64,000 bases of DNA. It comes from Leuctra nigra. Lineage: Eukaryota; Arthropoda; Insecta; Plecoptera; Leuctridae. Made by a program: the position numbers and the translations under genes. This document shows positions 1-8,996 of the stretch, one piece after another. The stretch spans positions 14,201,073 through 14,265,072 of the forward strand of contig OW203767.1 in the NCBI GenBank assembly GCA_934045905.1, given 5' to 3'. How positions within the stretch are numbered: position 1 is the stretch's first letter; each line of letters opens with the position of its first letter. The notes under the pieces were generated by a model that was not told where the DNA came from, searched no databases, and saw only the letters and a program-made list of their open reading frames with translations.

Positions 1-282
1 TTTACTGAACTTCAATTATCTATGAAACATTTGATTTATTTTCTTTTAAATTCACATTCTCACTGACTGAAAGTAACTAGTAGTATGTTATAAACAATCA
101 GGAGAAACTTTAGAGTGAGTATAGATTTTGTAACAATTCTACGATAAATAGCGTAATTCGGGATTTGAAAGTAGACTGCGGAGGTCTCGGCAAATCTCAG
201 CTGACGACTATAGAATTTCGAGTGATCCACGAGCACACGACCCCTATTTTCGAGATCGTTCGAGAGCCCGTATAATCGAGCA

Positions 283-363
283 TGACGTCAAAGTGACGTC
301 ATTCCGAACGAAATATCATTCAATCAGCCAAGTCAGTTTATTATTTTGTTTGGTATGACGTCA
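283..363. promoter_or_regulatory. cluster of three consensus CRE sites
   Basis: Three perfect 8-bp palindromes TGACGTCA lie at 283-290, 294-301 and 356-363. This is the full consensus for CREB/ATF-family bZIP dimers. The first two are 11 bp apart centre to centre, about one helical turn. A CCAAT-like motif lies between the second and third. No gene start is visible beside them, so a promoter or enhancer role is inference. The rest of 1-1080 shows no supported gene. Confidence 0.4.
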
Positions 364-474
364 GGCGGCCGTAAATCCGCATGAAATTTGTCTTGAAGAA
401 TCTCGAAAATAGGTACCCTGGCCACGTGCTCTTTGACGGCATCCGAATTACCCGACCCTCTTTCGTGGTTGTGC

Positions 475-490
475 GGGGGGGGGGGGGGGG
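475..490. repeat. poly(G) run
   Basis: An uninterrupted run of 16 G. It makes a 60-codon open frame around it look glycine-rich, but that frame has no other coding signs. Confidence 0.9.
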
Positions 491-1104
491 TAATAGTCTA
501 CGTGTTAAGTATCACAAGAACATTATTAATGTGCATCTTAATGACAGGTATTTGAGTAGCTAGTAATTGACGTGTACGTGAAACCTGTCTGTCTACTCTA
601 AGTGATCGAGTACCCAGTGATCAGCTGAGATGAGTCCAGCATCCGGAAGGAGCAATCATCTCGTGTTACAGCTCTGATTATACCAGCGGCGAGTGCATTC
701 ATCAACTCCCTATTGAATACTAATAAGACACTCGTGGCCCGAGGCGGCCATGTTGGATTCTGTTCCACGAGGAAATTCAAGCTGCTTTGTCAGGTTCTTG
801 TCTATGAGAGATCTTGATGGATGGAAAACTTGCTGGAAACGGGATTATAGATTGGACATTTCTTCAATTATTTCTGGTGGTTTTTATGAGGCCTCCGGGA
901 GAGTACCATCGTTTAGCAGCGCATCTGTGCATCATAGAGATTGTAACGAAACACTACGAAACTTTTCACAGAGAAGATGAAGAAAACGATTGCCTTTATG
1001 CCAGTGATTTAAATACATGTATAAAATATCCAAAAAATGTTTCAGGAAATGGTGACTTACAGTTCGTTTTTCCTATGCTTGAACTCTCTACAGACCGAGA
1101 CACC

Positions 1105-1189
1105 GTCAGTTGTTCTGTAAGGCCGAGAAAGACAACATTGCAAGGTGAGCGCGCAATGAAGTCTTTCTCGGCCTAGCAGAACAACTGAC
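1105..1189. other. 85-nt precursor-miRNA-like hairpin
   Basis: The strand folds on itself as a 13-bp stem, a symmetric 2x2 internal loop, a 14-bp stem, a second 2x2 loop, a 6-bp stem and an 11-nt terminal loop, with no bulges. That is 33 paired positions over 37 stem positions, the size and shape of an animal miRNA precursor. A short palindromic MITE would look the same. I do not recognise the arms as a known miRNA family. It lies inside a 120-codon chance frame (814-1176) with no other support. Confidence 0.4.
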
Positions 1190-1879
1190 TGTGGCTCCAT
1201 CTGGTGAGAGTTCATGCAATAAAAAAACAGACTTTACATTTATTATGTTTTAATTTGTTTCCCCTCTTTTAAAATATAAATCGAAACCGAAAAAAGTTTT
1301 GTAAGTTTTTTTAATAAATTTGGATAACTTTACATGCATTACATAATATTAATCCGAAGTGAAATGACGATAATATTTTTCCTCTATGTGAAATTTTGAA
1401 GTGAATATCTTTTACTTTCTTTTATAAGTGCACGGTTATTAGAAAATCACTTGTGTAGCTGAACGCATCAGAAGAAAATATCGGATTTTTATTGGGAATG
1501 TTTTAAGTTTTCTGCTAAATATTTCTGCTGATAAATATTTTATTTTAACAAAACAGTGGAAAATCTTCTTAAAACTATTACAGTGTCACCAAACGCGCGC
1601 TGAGGGCTTTTGGTGGCACATGGTCAAGTTGTTATACTTCTGTTTGGAGGTGCCATAGCCAAATACCGACACAGCATGTCTATTTGACTAACTATTTGCA
1701 TGGATTTGGTCCTGCTGTTTGGTTCGCATGAGAGTATTCCTCTTCTAGCTCTAGGATCTAGGAGGCTGTGGAATCCACTGGGCGTGTGTGTGTCCGTGGT
1801 GTCAGCTATGCGTGGACGTAGGAGGCCGTGTGGGCTCAACAGTGGTCCTGGCTTCGAGACCATATGCGGCGCGCGTGGG
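1190..1879. other. AT-rich sequence, no gene seen
   Basis: AT-rich non-coding sequence without recognisable repeats. AATAAA occurs shortly after the hairpin (about 1218), but no transcript can be defined. Confidence 0.5.
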
Positions 1880-1988
1880 CGCCCAGTGGCGGCGCTTGCG
1901 GGGCGAGCAGTGGCGGTGCATGCAGGGCGCCCAGTGGCGGCGCTTGCGGGGCGAGCAGTGGCGGTGCTTGCAGGGCGCCCAGTGGCGG
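1880..1988. repeat. 24-bp GC-rich minisatellite, about 4.5 copies
   Basis: Two alternating 24-bp subunits sharing the core CAGTGGCGG make a 48-bp higher-order unit. Because 24 is a multiple of 3, frames on both strands stay open (for example an Ala/Gly/Arg/Val repeat on +), which explains several overlapping ORFs here. No coding evidence beyond that. Confidence 0.8.
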
Positions 1989-2045
1989 TATTACAACTAT
2001 ACCTCACAAAGTTGTATAACAGTAGAGTAAATATAATGAGCTTTG

Positions 2046-2231
2046 AAGCCGATGCACAATTGACGCGAACGGTCGACGCGGACGGACGACGGAGACGGAT
2101 ACGATGTTTAGGTAGGACATATTCACTCTGCTGTTCACAATTCGGACGCGGACGGACGACGACCTTAACATTGTATCCGTCTCCGTCGTCCGTCCGCGTC
2201 GTCCGTCCGAGTCAATTGTGCATCGGCCTTT
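2046..2231. mobile_element. CpG-rich fold-back MITE
   Basis: The outer ends are inverted: GCCGATGCACAATTGAC on the left and its complement on the right. The pairing continues inward through several copies of the CGGACGGACGACG motif to about 70 bp per arm. The two arms are separated by a short AT-richer centre. No ORF and no clear target-site duplication. Best read as a non-autonomous palindromic DNA transposon of unknown superfamily. Confidence 0.65.
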
Positions 2232-2421
2232 AGATGGTGTCGAGAGTTCGGATCAGTTGGTGGCCCTCTCGAGCGCCGGAGTTCGTATGTCCGTATTGTG
2301 TGAACATTTGACGCAGCCGTCGGTTCCACAGCGCGGTCCATGGACTCCGGGGTCCTCATCTCGTTCTCCGCGCAGCGTTGGCACCGCGACTGACTGTCCC
2401 ATGCCCTCAGTGGCGTTTCCT

Positions 2422-2447
2422 CCCCCCCCCCCCCCCCCCCACCCCCC
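2422..2447. repeat. poly(C) tract
   Basis: Nineteen C, one A, then six C. Simple sequence. Confidence 0.9.
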
Positions 2448-2582
2448 AGTGTAATGAGAGCCCGCACATGTTTCGAATGTGTGCTCGAGGTAATTAGCAT
2501 GTAAACGACTGCAGCGGGTCGCGAACCCGGCCACGTGGTCTGCGTGATAGTCTGGTCACGTGACGTCTACCTGGTGATGCGC

Positions 2583-2777
2583 GGCGCACGGTGCTGGAAC
2601 TAGGCTAATGACGGCGCATGCGTGATGATGATGGCGGTTAGAGGAAGCGCTCGTGGGTTTGTAGAGAACCTTCCCAGCATTTGCCTCTCGACTGAGGGAT
2701 GCCACGTGGCGACCTCAGTGGCGGGAATCGAACCCGAGACCTCCAGAGTGCAAATGAGCGTTACAACCACCTGCATT
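2583..2777 (-). mobile_element. tRNA-derived SINE (antisense)
   Basis: Read on the minus strand, a tRNA-like head with a good pol III B box (GGTTCGATTCC, complement near 2730) is followed by the family's conserved core, seen here on + as CCCAGCATTTGCCTCTCGAC, and then an ATC/ATG-rich tail. The same order recurs in the + strand copy at 32524-32812 and in other fragments in this window. Confidence 0.75.
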
Positions 2778-3541
2778 TGGCAGAACTAATTCTTTTCATT
2801 ATTGGTCATCACTCGTTTACTAAGATTTTTTTTTAAATCCGCAATTATGTCACTCGACTGTGACAGGGTTGTTTGTCTCCGTAAGTGCATTGAAATTATT
2901 TTTAGATTCTTTGTTATTGACTAGACTAGTGTACTTGTCACTGCTGGACATGGATAGTGCGATTTGAACACCACGGTTGTGGATGACAATGCAATGGTTG
3001 GTATTATCCCATCATTGTCCCCAAGTGGCCTATACCGGCATGGATCCAGTCCTAGATGTACGTGCTCATTTCTCTACAACTGTACCTAATTGTCGTTGAA
3101 AATTGTTTCTATCATAAAACTGCACAATATTGAGTCAATTACAATGTGAACTTCTGGGTTTAGAAAACCGTGTTGTCGCGTATTGGACTATTATATGGTC
3201 CTTGGTTCGACTGATGGTTGCAACTTTCTGTGAGTTGATTCCCACAATTTCGAGCCATGTTTTTGGTTCTCTGGTTTTATTTGCGGCAATGAAGGCGATG
3301 CGTCTGTGATTTCTCCCGCGAATCTGTTGCACTTTCTCGCTGCTGTTGCACATCTGCATCTGGCATGACGATCATGACGATCATGACGATCATGACTGTG
3401 CGCATGACGGGGAGTCGGTCAGACTTTTACTTCTAGGAATCACATTGCATGGGTCTTTATGAAGTTCAGTTGATTGGCACTACTTGATTGCCGTGGCAAC
3501 ATCCAATTACATTCATGACCACTAAGTATTTTTTAACTTCT
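2778..3541. other. no gene seen; short 9-bp tandem repeat at 3364-3396
   Basis: Unique-looking non-coding sequence. A 9-bp unit CATGACGAT is repeated almost four times at 3364-3396. Nothing else supported. Confidence 0.5.
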
Positions 3542-3549
3542 CTTTCAAG

Positions 3550-4060
3550 TAGGGATGGAAATTGACCGGTCAAATACTTTTTGGGTCAATTGACCGGTCA
3601 ATTGACGTCAATTGACGTCAAATGACCGGTCAAATACAAAAATCGCAAAAACTGTAATTTTTTTATACTCGGGAAGTATTTTATTGAGAACTTGCTTTTT
3701 CAATTTAATACACATTTTTGAGCACCTAGGTACTTTGTTTGATTAAATATCCATATTATCATTGAAATATTATTGATTTCCTGTATCAAGTTGAGTGACA
3801 AGTGCGATATCAGTATCATCCGATGAAGCCAAATCAAAAACTTCATCATTTTCTTCTTCCTATTCTTCTTCTTAACACAAGTTTGAGCCATGTTAGCCAT
3901 TTTCAACATGTTTAAATTCAAATTTATACAATTTGGGGACGAAAAACATATTTATATTTTCGGTCAATTGACCGGTCAATTGACCCAATGTATTTGACCG
4001 GTCAATTGACCAGTCAATTGACCGGTCAATTGACCGGTCAATTGACCTCGTACATCCCTA
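3550..4060. mobile_element. hAT-type MITE with ACCGGTCAATTG subterminal arrays
   Basis: Short terminal inverted repeats (TAGGGATG / CATCCCTA) are flanked by a perfect 8-bp target-site duplication CTTTCAAG at 3542-3549 and 4061-4068, the hallmark of hAT transposition. Both ends carry arrays of the palindromic motif TTGACCGGTCAA (about ten copies in total), as expected for transposase-binding subterminal repeats. The interior is AT-rich with only a short Lys/Asn-rich minus-strand frame, so the element is probably non-autonomous. Confidence 0.85.
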
Positions 4061-4371
4061 CTTTCAAGTTATGAGAATTACAGTTTACATTTATTTTATT
4101 TTTTAAATCTTGAAATGGCATTCCTTCGATGAAAATACCACAAAAAATCTACAAATTTTCTGCTCGAGGACTTCCATTTCCAATATTTTCGCATACCTAT
4201 TACTTGTGAAACAATCGTGCATATTCATATTATGTACGTGAACACATGTGAAGACTCAATAAAATGTAAAAGTAATTTCAACCAGATTCTCAAGTTATAA
4301 AATGTCTCTAAAAAACAAAACAATAGATCGATTTGCATACAATAGTTATATAGTGTGTATAGTATTAAAAT

Positions 4372-4592
4372 ACCGTCCATTGTTAATAAAAGGTTGTAAT
4401 TTAAAAAAAATTAAGAATAACTTTTATTATTATAAAAATGAGAATGCAAGTCATTGTGCCCCACTATCGATTTCATGCCGTCCATTGTTAATTAAAAGTT
4501 GTAATTTTGTAGAAAATTAAAAATTAATTTTGGATTTTGGAGCTCGACCGTTTGATGAGATGCAAGTCATTGTGGCTCACTATCGATTTCGG
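4372..4592. repeat. tandem duplication of a ~110-bp unit
   Basis: The order CCGTCCATTGTTAA, TTGTAATTT, TGCAAGTCATTGTG, CACTATCGATTTC occurs twice in direct orientation (starting about 4372 and 4478) with moderate divergence. Non-coding. Confidence 0.65.
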
Positions 4593-4647
4593 CGAACTTT
4601 CTCTCCACATCTCGGAATGCAAGTGCAGCGACGCCACCAGCTGCAGA

Positions 4648-4660
4648 TGAGTCACGTGGC
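4648..4660. promoter_or_regulatory. composite AP-1 / E-box site
   Basis: TGAGTCACGTGGC overlaps an AP-1 site (TGAGTCA) with a CACGTG E-box. The same 13 bases recur at 11406-11418. Function is inferred from motif identity only. The surrounding 4593-5141 shows no gene. Confidence 0.35.
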
Positions 4661-5141
4661 AATTACTCATTGTTATTCCACTTGACAGCTGCAACCATCT
4701 GTCACTGCCAAGGCCGACATTGTTGACTCGAACCTGACACGAGGTTCCGATGTGTTGAAAATATCGCGACATGTTAGGCGAGGTGTTTCATAGAAACCAG
4801 GCGGCTCTTTATCATCATTAGCAATTATATTGTCATTCGGAGACCCTGGGTCGATCTTCGTCATCACGAAGGTACTAGCACAGCTTACAGCCTTACAGTC
4901 ACATTCAGAAGATGTTTACCAGATCCTTAAACGGCACGGAAAGAAATATTGCTCCTTGCTGTTTGCTTATTGTGAAAACAATAATTCTTTACAATACTAT
5001 TCTAATTATATTGCTATACCTATCGTAGCAATATTTTTTTATCTTCCCAAAATTATTTCTTCTGGAGATTTAGCTTTTTTACTGCTTTTTAGTTATCAAG
5101 GTATAGGTCTAAACAAACTCAACCAACCAAAGATTTATAGC

Positions 5142-5537
5142 CCACCGGCTGGTGTGTTGGATACCTCGGTTCTCGTTAGATCACCGAGGTTAAGCAACAT
5201 TGAGCGCGGTCAGCGATTGGATGGGTGACCATTCAACTCTGCCTTGCCAGGTTGCTGCCGTTGGGTCAGAGAGACTGGGGTGTTTGGGGGTCAGTGTGAC
5301 GACCTCCCTCCACCTGTTATCAGTCTCTCGACGGCGCGGGTTGTGGAGGCCTGTGCTGTGAATGTTACACCGTCCTTCGGAAGGGACGTTAAGCCGTTGG
5401 TCACCTTGGTATATTTCGTCAGGAGTAGGCTACATGCCGGTACCGGGTTTCCTCTCCTCCCTTCTCTATATTACATTCTCACTAGTGGAGCCTGGCTCTG
5501 TTGAGAATATAGACTTAATAATAATAATAATGATAAC
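5142..5537 (+). mobile_element. SINE3-type (5S rRNA-derived) retroelement
   Basis: Positions 5167-5230 closely resemble the internal part of a 5S rRNA gene, including the pol III control region (GATCACCGAGGTTAAGCAAC, then GGATGGGTGACC). They are followed by an unrelated ~270-bp body and a short (AAT)n tail. A 5S head on a retroposon body defines SINE3. The 5S part lacks the gene's ends, so it is not a functional 5S locus. A second copy lies antisense at 43655-44026. Confidence 0.8.
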
Positions 5538-6336
5538 TTGAAGGATGTAAAAACGCATACTTTTGCTAAGAAGCGCATTCCGTATGCATTCTATCCCCCC
5601 ATACTCCTGGTGCAAATTGGAGGTATATTACCTATATATTTTTAAACAATCGTTTATTTTTAGTAGTTCCCCCTATTATTAAAACCATGTGTAAACAATG
5701 TATTGCGTAACTCTTTTGCGCCGATGTGCCCTCCTCTCTACTTGAATGAAGTTCTTCCCGGAACTCCTTAATAATCAATCAATGACTGTTAATTGTTTGA
5801 ACCGACGTCTGTGTTTGGGCTGCCAGGTGCAGGCAGGATGCATGTCGATGTTCCTCGGTCTTTGCTCCAAGCATTCTATTTATTCGACAGTCCAAATATA
5901 GTAAGATAGTCGTGGGCAAACATTGCCTTATTCTTCATGCGTTATGCCATGAAGTAGAGGTAATTGCTCAACAACTGACCATCTCAACATGTGTACTGTC
6001 GGCTGTACCTCGAGAATTATCATGGGACGAAGCGTTCTTAGCAGATTTTGGCAGAAAATCTGACGAAATGCTACAGAGTAAGTGTGAGTTATGGTGTAGG
6101 AGGTATAGGTATCTATCATTTTGAGAACCTTTATCATTTGGAACCTTTATCGCTGAGCAAAAGCAGACCATGAAAGATGTAAGCATAGAAAGTTACATAA
6201 TAACAAAATATTACAAATATTGTGAATAAATAAATAGTTGGTGTAAATCATAGCAACTCTATTGAATTATTCTAAGTTGAATTAATCATTAAACTTGCAA
6301 ACACTATATTTATTGACTAGACAATACAAGTTGGGC
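5538..6336. other. no gene seen
   Basis: AT-rich sequence without a supported ORF, RNA gene or recognisable element. Short open frames at 5912-6186 overlap on both strands and have no coding features. Confidence 0.5.
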
Positions 6337-6527
6337 AATAGACAACATCATAAATTATCTAGTTAGCTCTGCTTTTCAAAAATTTTCATATGCAGTACCG
6401 TGATCCAAGTATCTATTATGGTTATGATCCATTGTTGAAAAACCATAATAGATACTTGGATCACGGTACTGCATATGAAATTTTTTGAAAAGCAGAGCTA
6501 ACTAGATAATTTATGATGTTGTCTATT
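6337..6527. repeat. 191-bp near-perfect inverted repeat
   Basis: The left arm 6337-6423 and right arm 6441-6527 are 87 bp each and complementary at 86 of 87 positions, separated by a 17-nt loop. A transcript from either strand would form one long double-stranded hairpin. The arm identity implies recent origin or gene conversion. It could be a MITE or a hairpin-RNA locus. Confidence 0.85.
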
Positions 6528-6631
6528 CAAATCTTCCAGATTCAAATTGTCCCAATTCAAATATTGTGTTTGTGCCTCACTTTCATGGTTTGAGGTTAGG
6601 TTTGTGTTATGTTTTTATCATAACAATCGTC

Positions 6632-7160
6632 CTTAAGGTGATACTAGCGCTCGGCCGTTTTAGAAAATTGAGAGAGAAAAATTGTTTCATAAGTGAGTGT
6701 AACTTTTACAGGATGTTCACATGATCAGTCTGATTGTATATTAGTAGCACTTTTTCATTTTTGCTTATTGCATCCTTAATTAGACGCCGGTTATTCAACA
6801 AACCCGCGCAAAACTATGAAATTTGCGATACGATTGGAGACCAAACCCGTAAACCAATTGATCTCAAATTTTAATCATGATTAGATGAAAGACAAAATTA
6901 GGGTTATCCCTTGGCACATTTTTGAAATTTAATTTTATACGGCGCCCAGGGAGACAAGAAAATAGCTAATTTTTCACCAAAAATCCACAAATTATTACTA
7001 ATTAACGAAACAAAAAATTAAAAATGCACCAAGGGATAACCCTAAGTTTAGCTTTTATCTAATCACGATTAAAATTTCAAATAATTTGGTCTACCCATTT
7101 CGTCTCAAATCGTATCGCAAAAAGTGTCTACAAAAAGCAGCAAAATCGCTCGCGCAATTA
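6632..7160. mobile_element. fold-back element family B, copy 1
   Basis: Starts with TTAAGGTGATACTAGCGCTC and contains inverted internal arms around TTAGGGTTATCCCTTGG. A second copy in the same orientation is at 26172-26694. There is no ORF. The right boundary is approximate because the copies diverge after AAAATCGCTCGCGC. Confidence 0.7.
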
Positions 7161-7850
7161 GCATTCCAAACAGCAATTAGCATTCCATTATTTTGTTAAT
7201 ATTTGTTCTTTATACAAAATGTGATTAAATATTTCGAAGTTGTGTTCGCTGTTTTCGATATTTGCTTCAATTCTACATTTCAAATTGTCCAATTGCAGTT
7301 GGGAAAATAGAACCGATGCTAAACCAAGAATTGTCAAGATTTGGATTTTTCTTGTCTATCACACTAGTCAAATTGGCCCAATTCGAATCGGGAGATTTGA
7401 ATTGCCCAACTTAAATTGTATAGTGGAAACCCACTTTACACAATATTTCCCTCGAAATTCACAATATTTTCACAAAATTTCGATTGAATTACATAATAGC
7501 ATTGCTGGTGTTGGTCGGTTTTTATCCCAATTGGCGTTCACCAATCAAATACTGGGTTATTTCGTTAAGGATACATCCGATTGGTTAATTGGCTACGCTG
7601 TAACAATAAACTGACCAATAAGCTTCGATATTTAATATTTAAAAATGTCCGGCTTTTCTTTTCGATGGAATCGCCCCGACTTGCTTGGAGTTAGCTTGAC
7701 GCGTGGGTGCTGGACATTGTGCTGGTGCCGAGGATAAGAACGAAATGATTAATGATCGCTGCGTTGAGTCTGTATCGGTACAAGTCGGCGCCGGCATGAC
7801 ACAATGACGCTATCGACGTCGCGCACCATTTCACCTCATCAGCCGGGGAC
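7161..7850. other. no gene confirmed; possible 5' UTR/promoter of exon 7851-7954
   Basis: AT-rich to about 7640, then a more GC- and CpG-rich stretch (7680-7850) leading into a possible start codon. A short direct repeat of GCAATTAGCATTCC lies near 7155-7185. No TATA box is obvious. Confidence 0.35.
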
Positions 7851-7954
7851 ATGGCGAAGAAAAGCCTCGAGAAGAAGGAAAATCATGTGGAAATATTGAG
7901 CCAAACGGCGGCCGTCGATAGATTCCTTGTTCGAGAAGTAGGTGCAAGGGAAAG
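7851..7954 (+). CDS. spri: candidate alternative first coding exon of spri
   Basis: An ATG in favourable context (GGGGACATGG) opens a 34-codon charged peptide (MAKKSLEKKENHVEI...) ending at AAAG|GTGGGT, a good 5' splice site. The exon ends in phase 2, exactly what the first certain spri exon at 29734 needs. It would add 34 complete residues plus a shared Arg codon. What is seen is start, donor and phase; assignment to spri is inference, and a random frame would match one time in three. The ORF is too short to judge codon bias. Confidence 0.35.
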
Positions 7955-8604
7955 GTGGGTAGGGGTGTTAATTGTTACACAGATATTTTGGGGTCAAGAT
8001 ATAGTGAATGCATGACGCTCATGGTAAAAGTTGCGTCTAATTCAATTAACCTCCCATATCAAATGATTTAAAGCGTTTTACATTTGCTAACCTAAAACAC
8101 GCGTTGTACCATCAATTAAGTGAAATGTTCAGAGCACGAGGTATCAGCTACATGCCTGACTGAAGAAATTTGTAGCCGAATCTTTTTAATTAATTTGTCA
8201 AATTGATCTGCAAAAAAATCCGCGTGATTTTCGTGGTTTCTCACATGTCGAATGCGGGTTAATTGTTCCTTTCTAATAAGCCACGACCGCCTTCAGCTTC
8301 GATCTTTCTACCCTTTCTTCATCATCATTATCTCTCAATCAGCATTATCTCGCGCGAAAGTCGTAGGTCATTATTATATTTAAGTGTTGGTTGTTCGTTT
8401 TTTGTTTGTATTTGGACGCCACAGGTCACATTGGTTTTCCGATCGAGCTGAAATTTTGCACACATGCCAATATCATTCCAATGAATCGTGTATAGTTTTT
8501 GAACTCTGTCCTATGATTGGTTGAACAATGAAATGCCTGCAGCTCACACCGTTTGACCTGTCGATAATCGAAATGTTTTGCAGTTTTTAAGACCGTCGTT
8601 CAGG
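7955..8604. other. no gene seen; SINE fragment about 8268-8346
   Basis: A fragment of the tRNA-SINE tail (CTAATAAGCCACGACCGCC followed by CTTCATCATCATTATCTC) is recognisable. The remainder is unannotatable AT-rich sequence. Confidence 0.45.
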
Positions 8605-8608
8605 TTAA

Positions 8609-8992
8609 GACGGCTGGGTAGTGAGTTTGACCTTGAAGAGTTTTTTAATCGATTTTTATCAATATATTTTACCAATGTAATTGTTAAAAATAAAAGGGCT
8701 TTCTACGCGTATTCAGAACAGTTCAATGAAAATAATTTCATAGTTTGGAATAAGTTATTAGTTTTATTTTGTCCAACAGATGTTTAGAGCCATAATTTTA
8801 CTAATTTTCGGGTACTAAACATCTGTTGGACAAAATAAAACTAATAACTTAATTCCAAACTATGAAATTATTTTCATTGAACTGTTCTGAATACGCGTAC
8901 AAAGCCCTATTTTGTTAACAATTACATTGGTAAAATATATTGATAAAAATCGAGTAAAAAAATCTTCAGGCCACGCTCACTACTCAGCCCTC
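8609..8992. mobile_element. fold-back MITE family A, copy 1 (TTAA target)
   Basis: Terminal inverted repeats GACGGCTGGGTAGTGAG / CTCACTACTCAGCCCTC sit directly between TTAA at 8605-8608 and TTAA at 8993-8996, consistent with a piggyBac-like TTAA target duplication. Almost the whole element is an inverted repeat around about 8795. Open frames here are palindrome artefacts. Related copies: 20069-20451 and 27149-27506. Confidence 0.85.
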
Positions 8993-8996
8993 TTAA

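Noticed and set aside
814..1176. 120-codon plus-strand frame
   Set aside because: No domain, no splice structure, and it ends inside the 1105-1189 hairpin.
4830..5228. 132-codon plus-strand frame
   Set aside because: Its end runs through the 5S-derived SINE; no conserved domain in the rest.
5167..5230. A genuine 5S rRNA gene
   Set aside because: Only the internal part resembles 5S. The ends are missing and it is fused to a retroposon body that is present again at 43655-44026.
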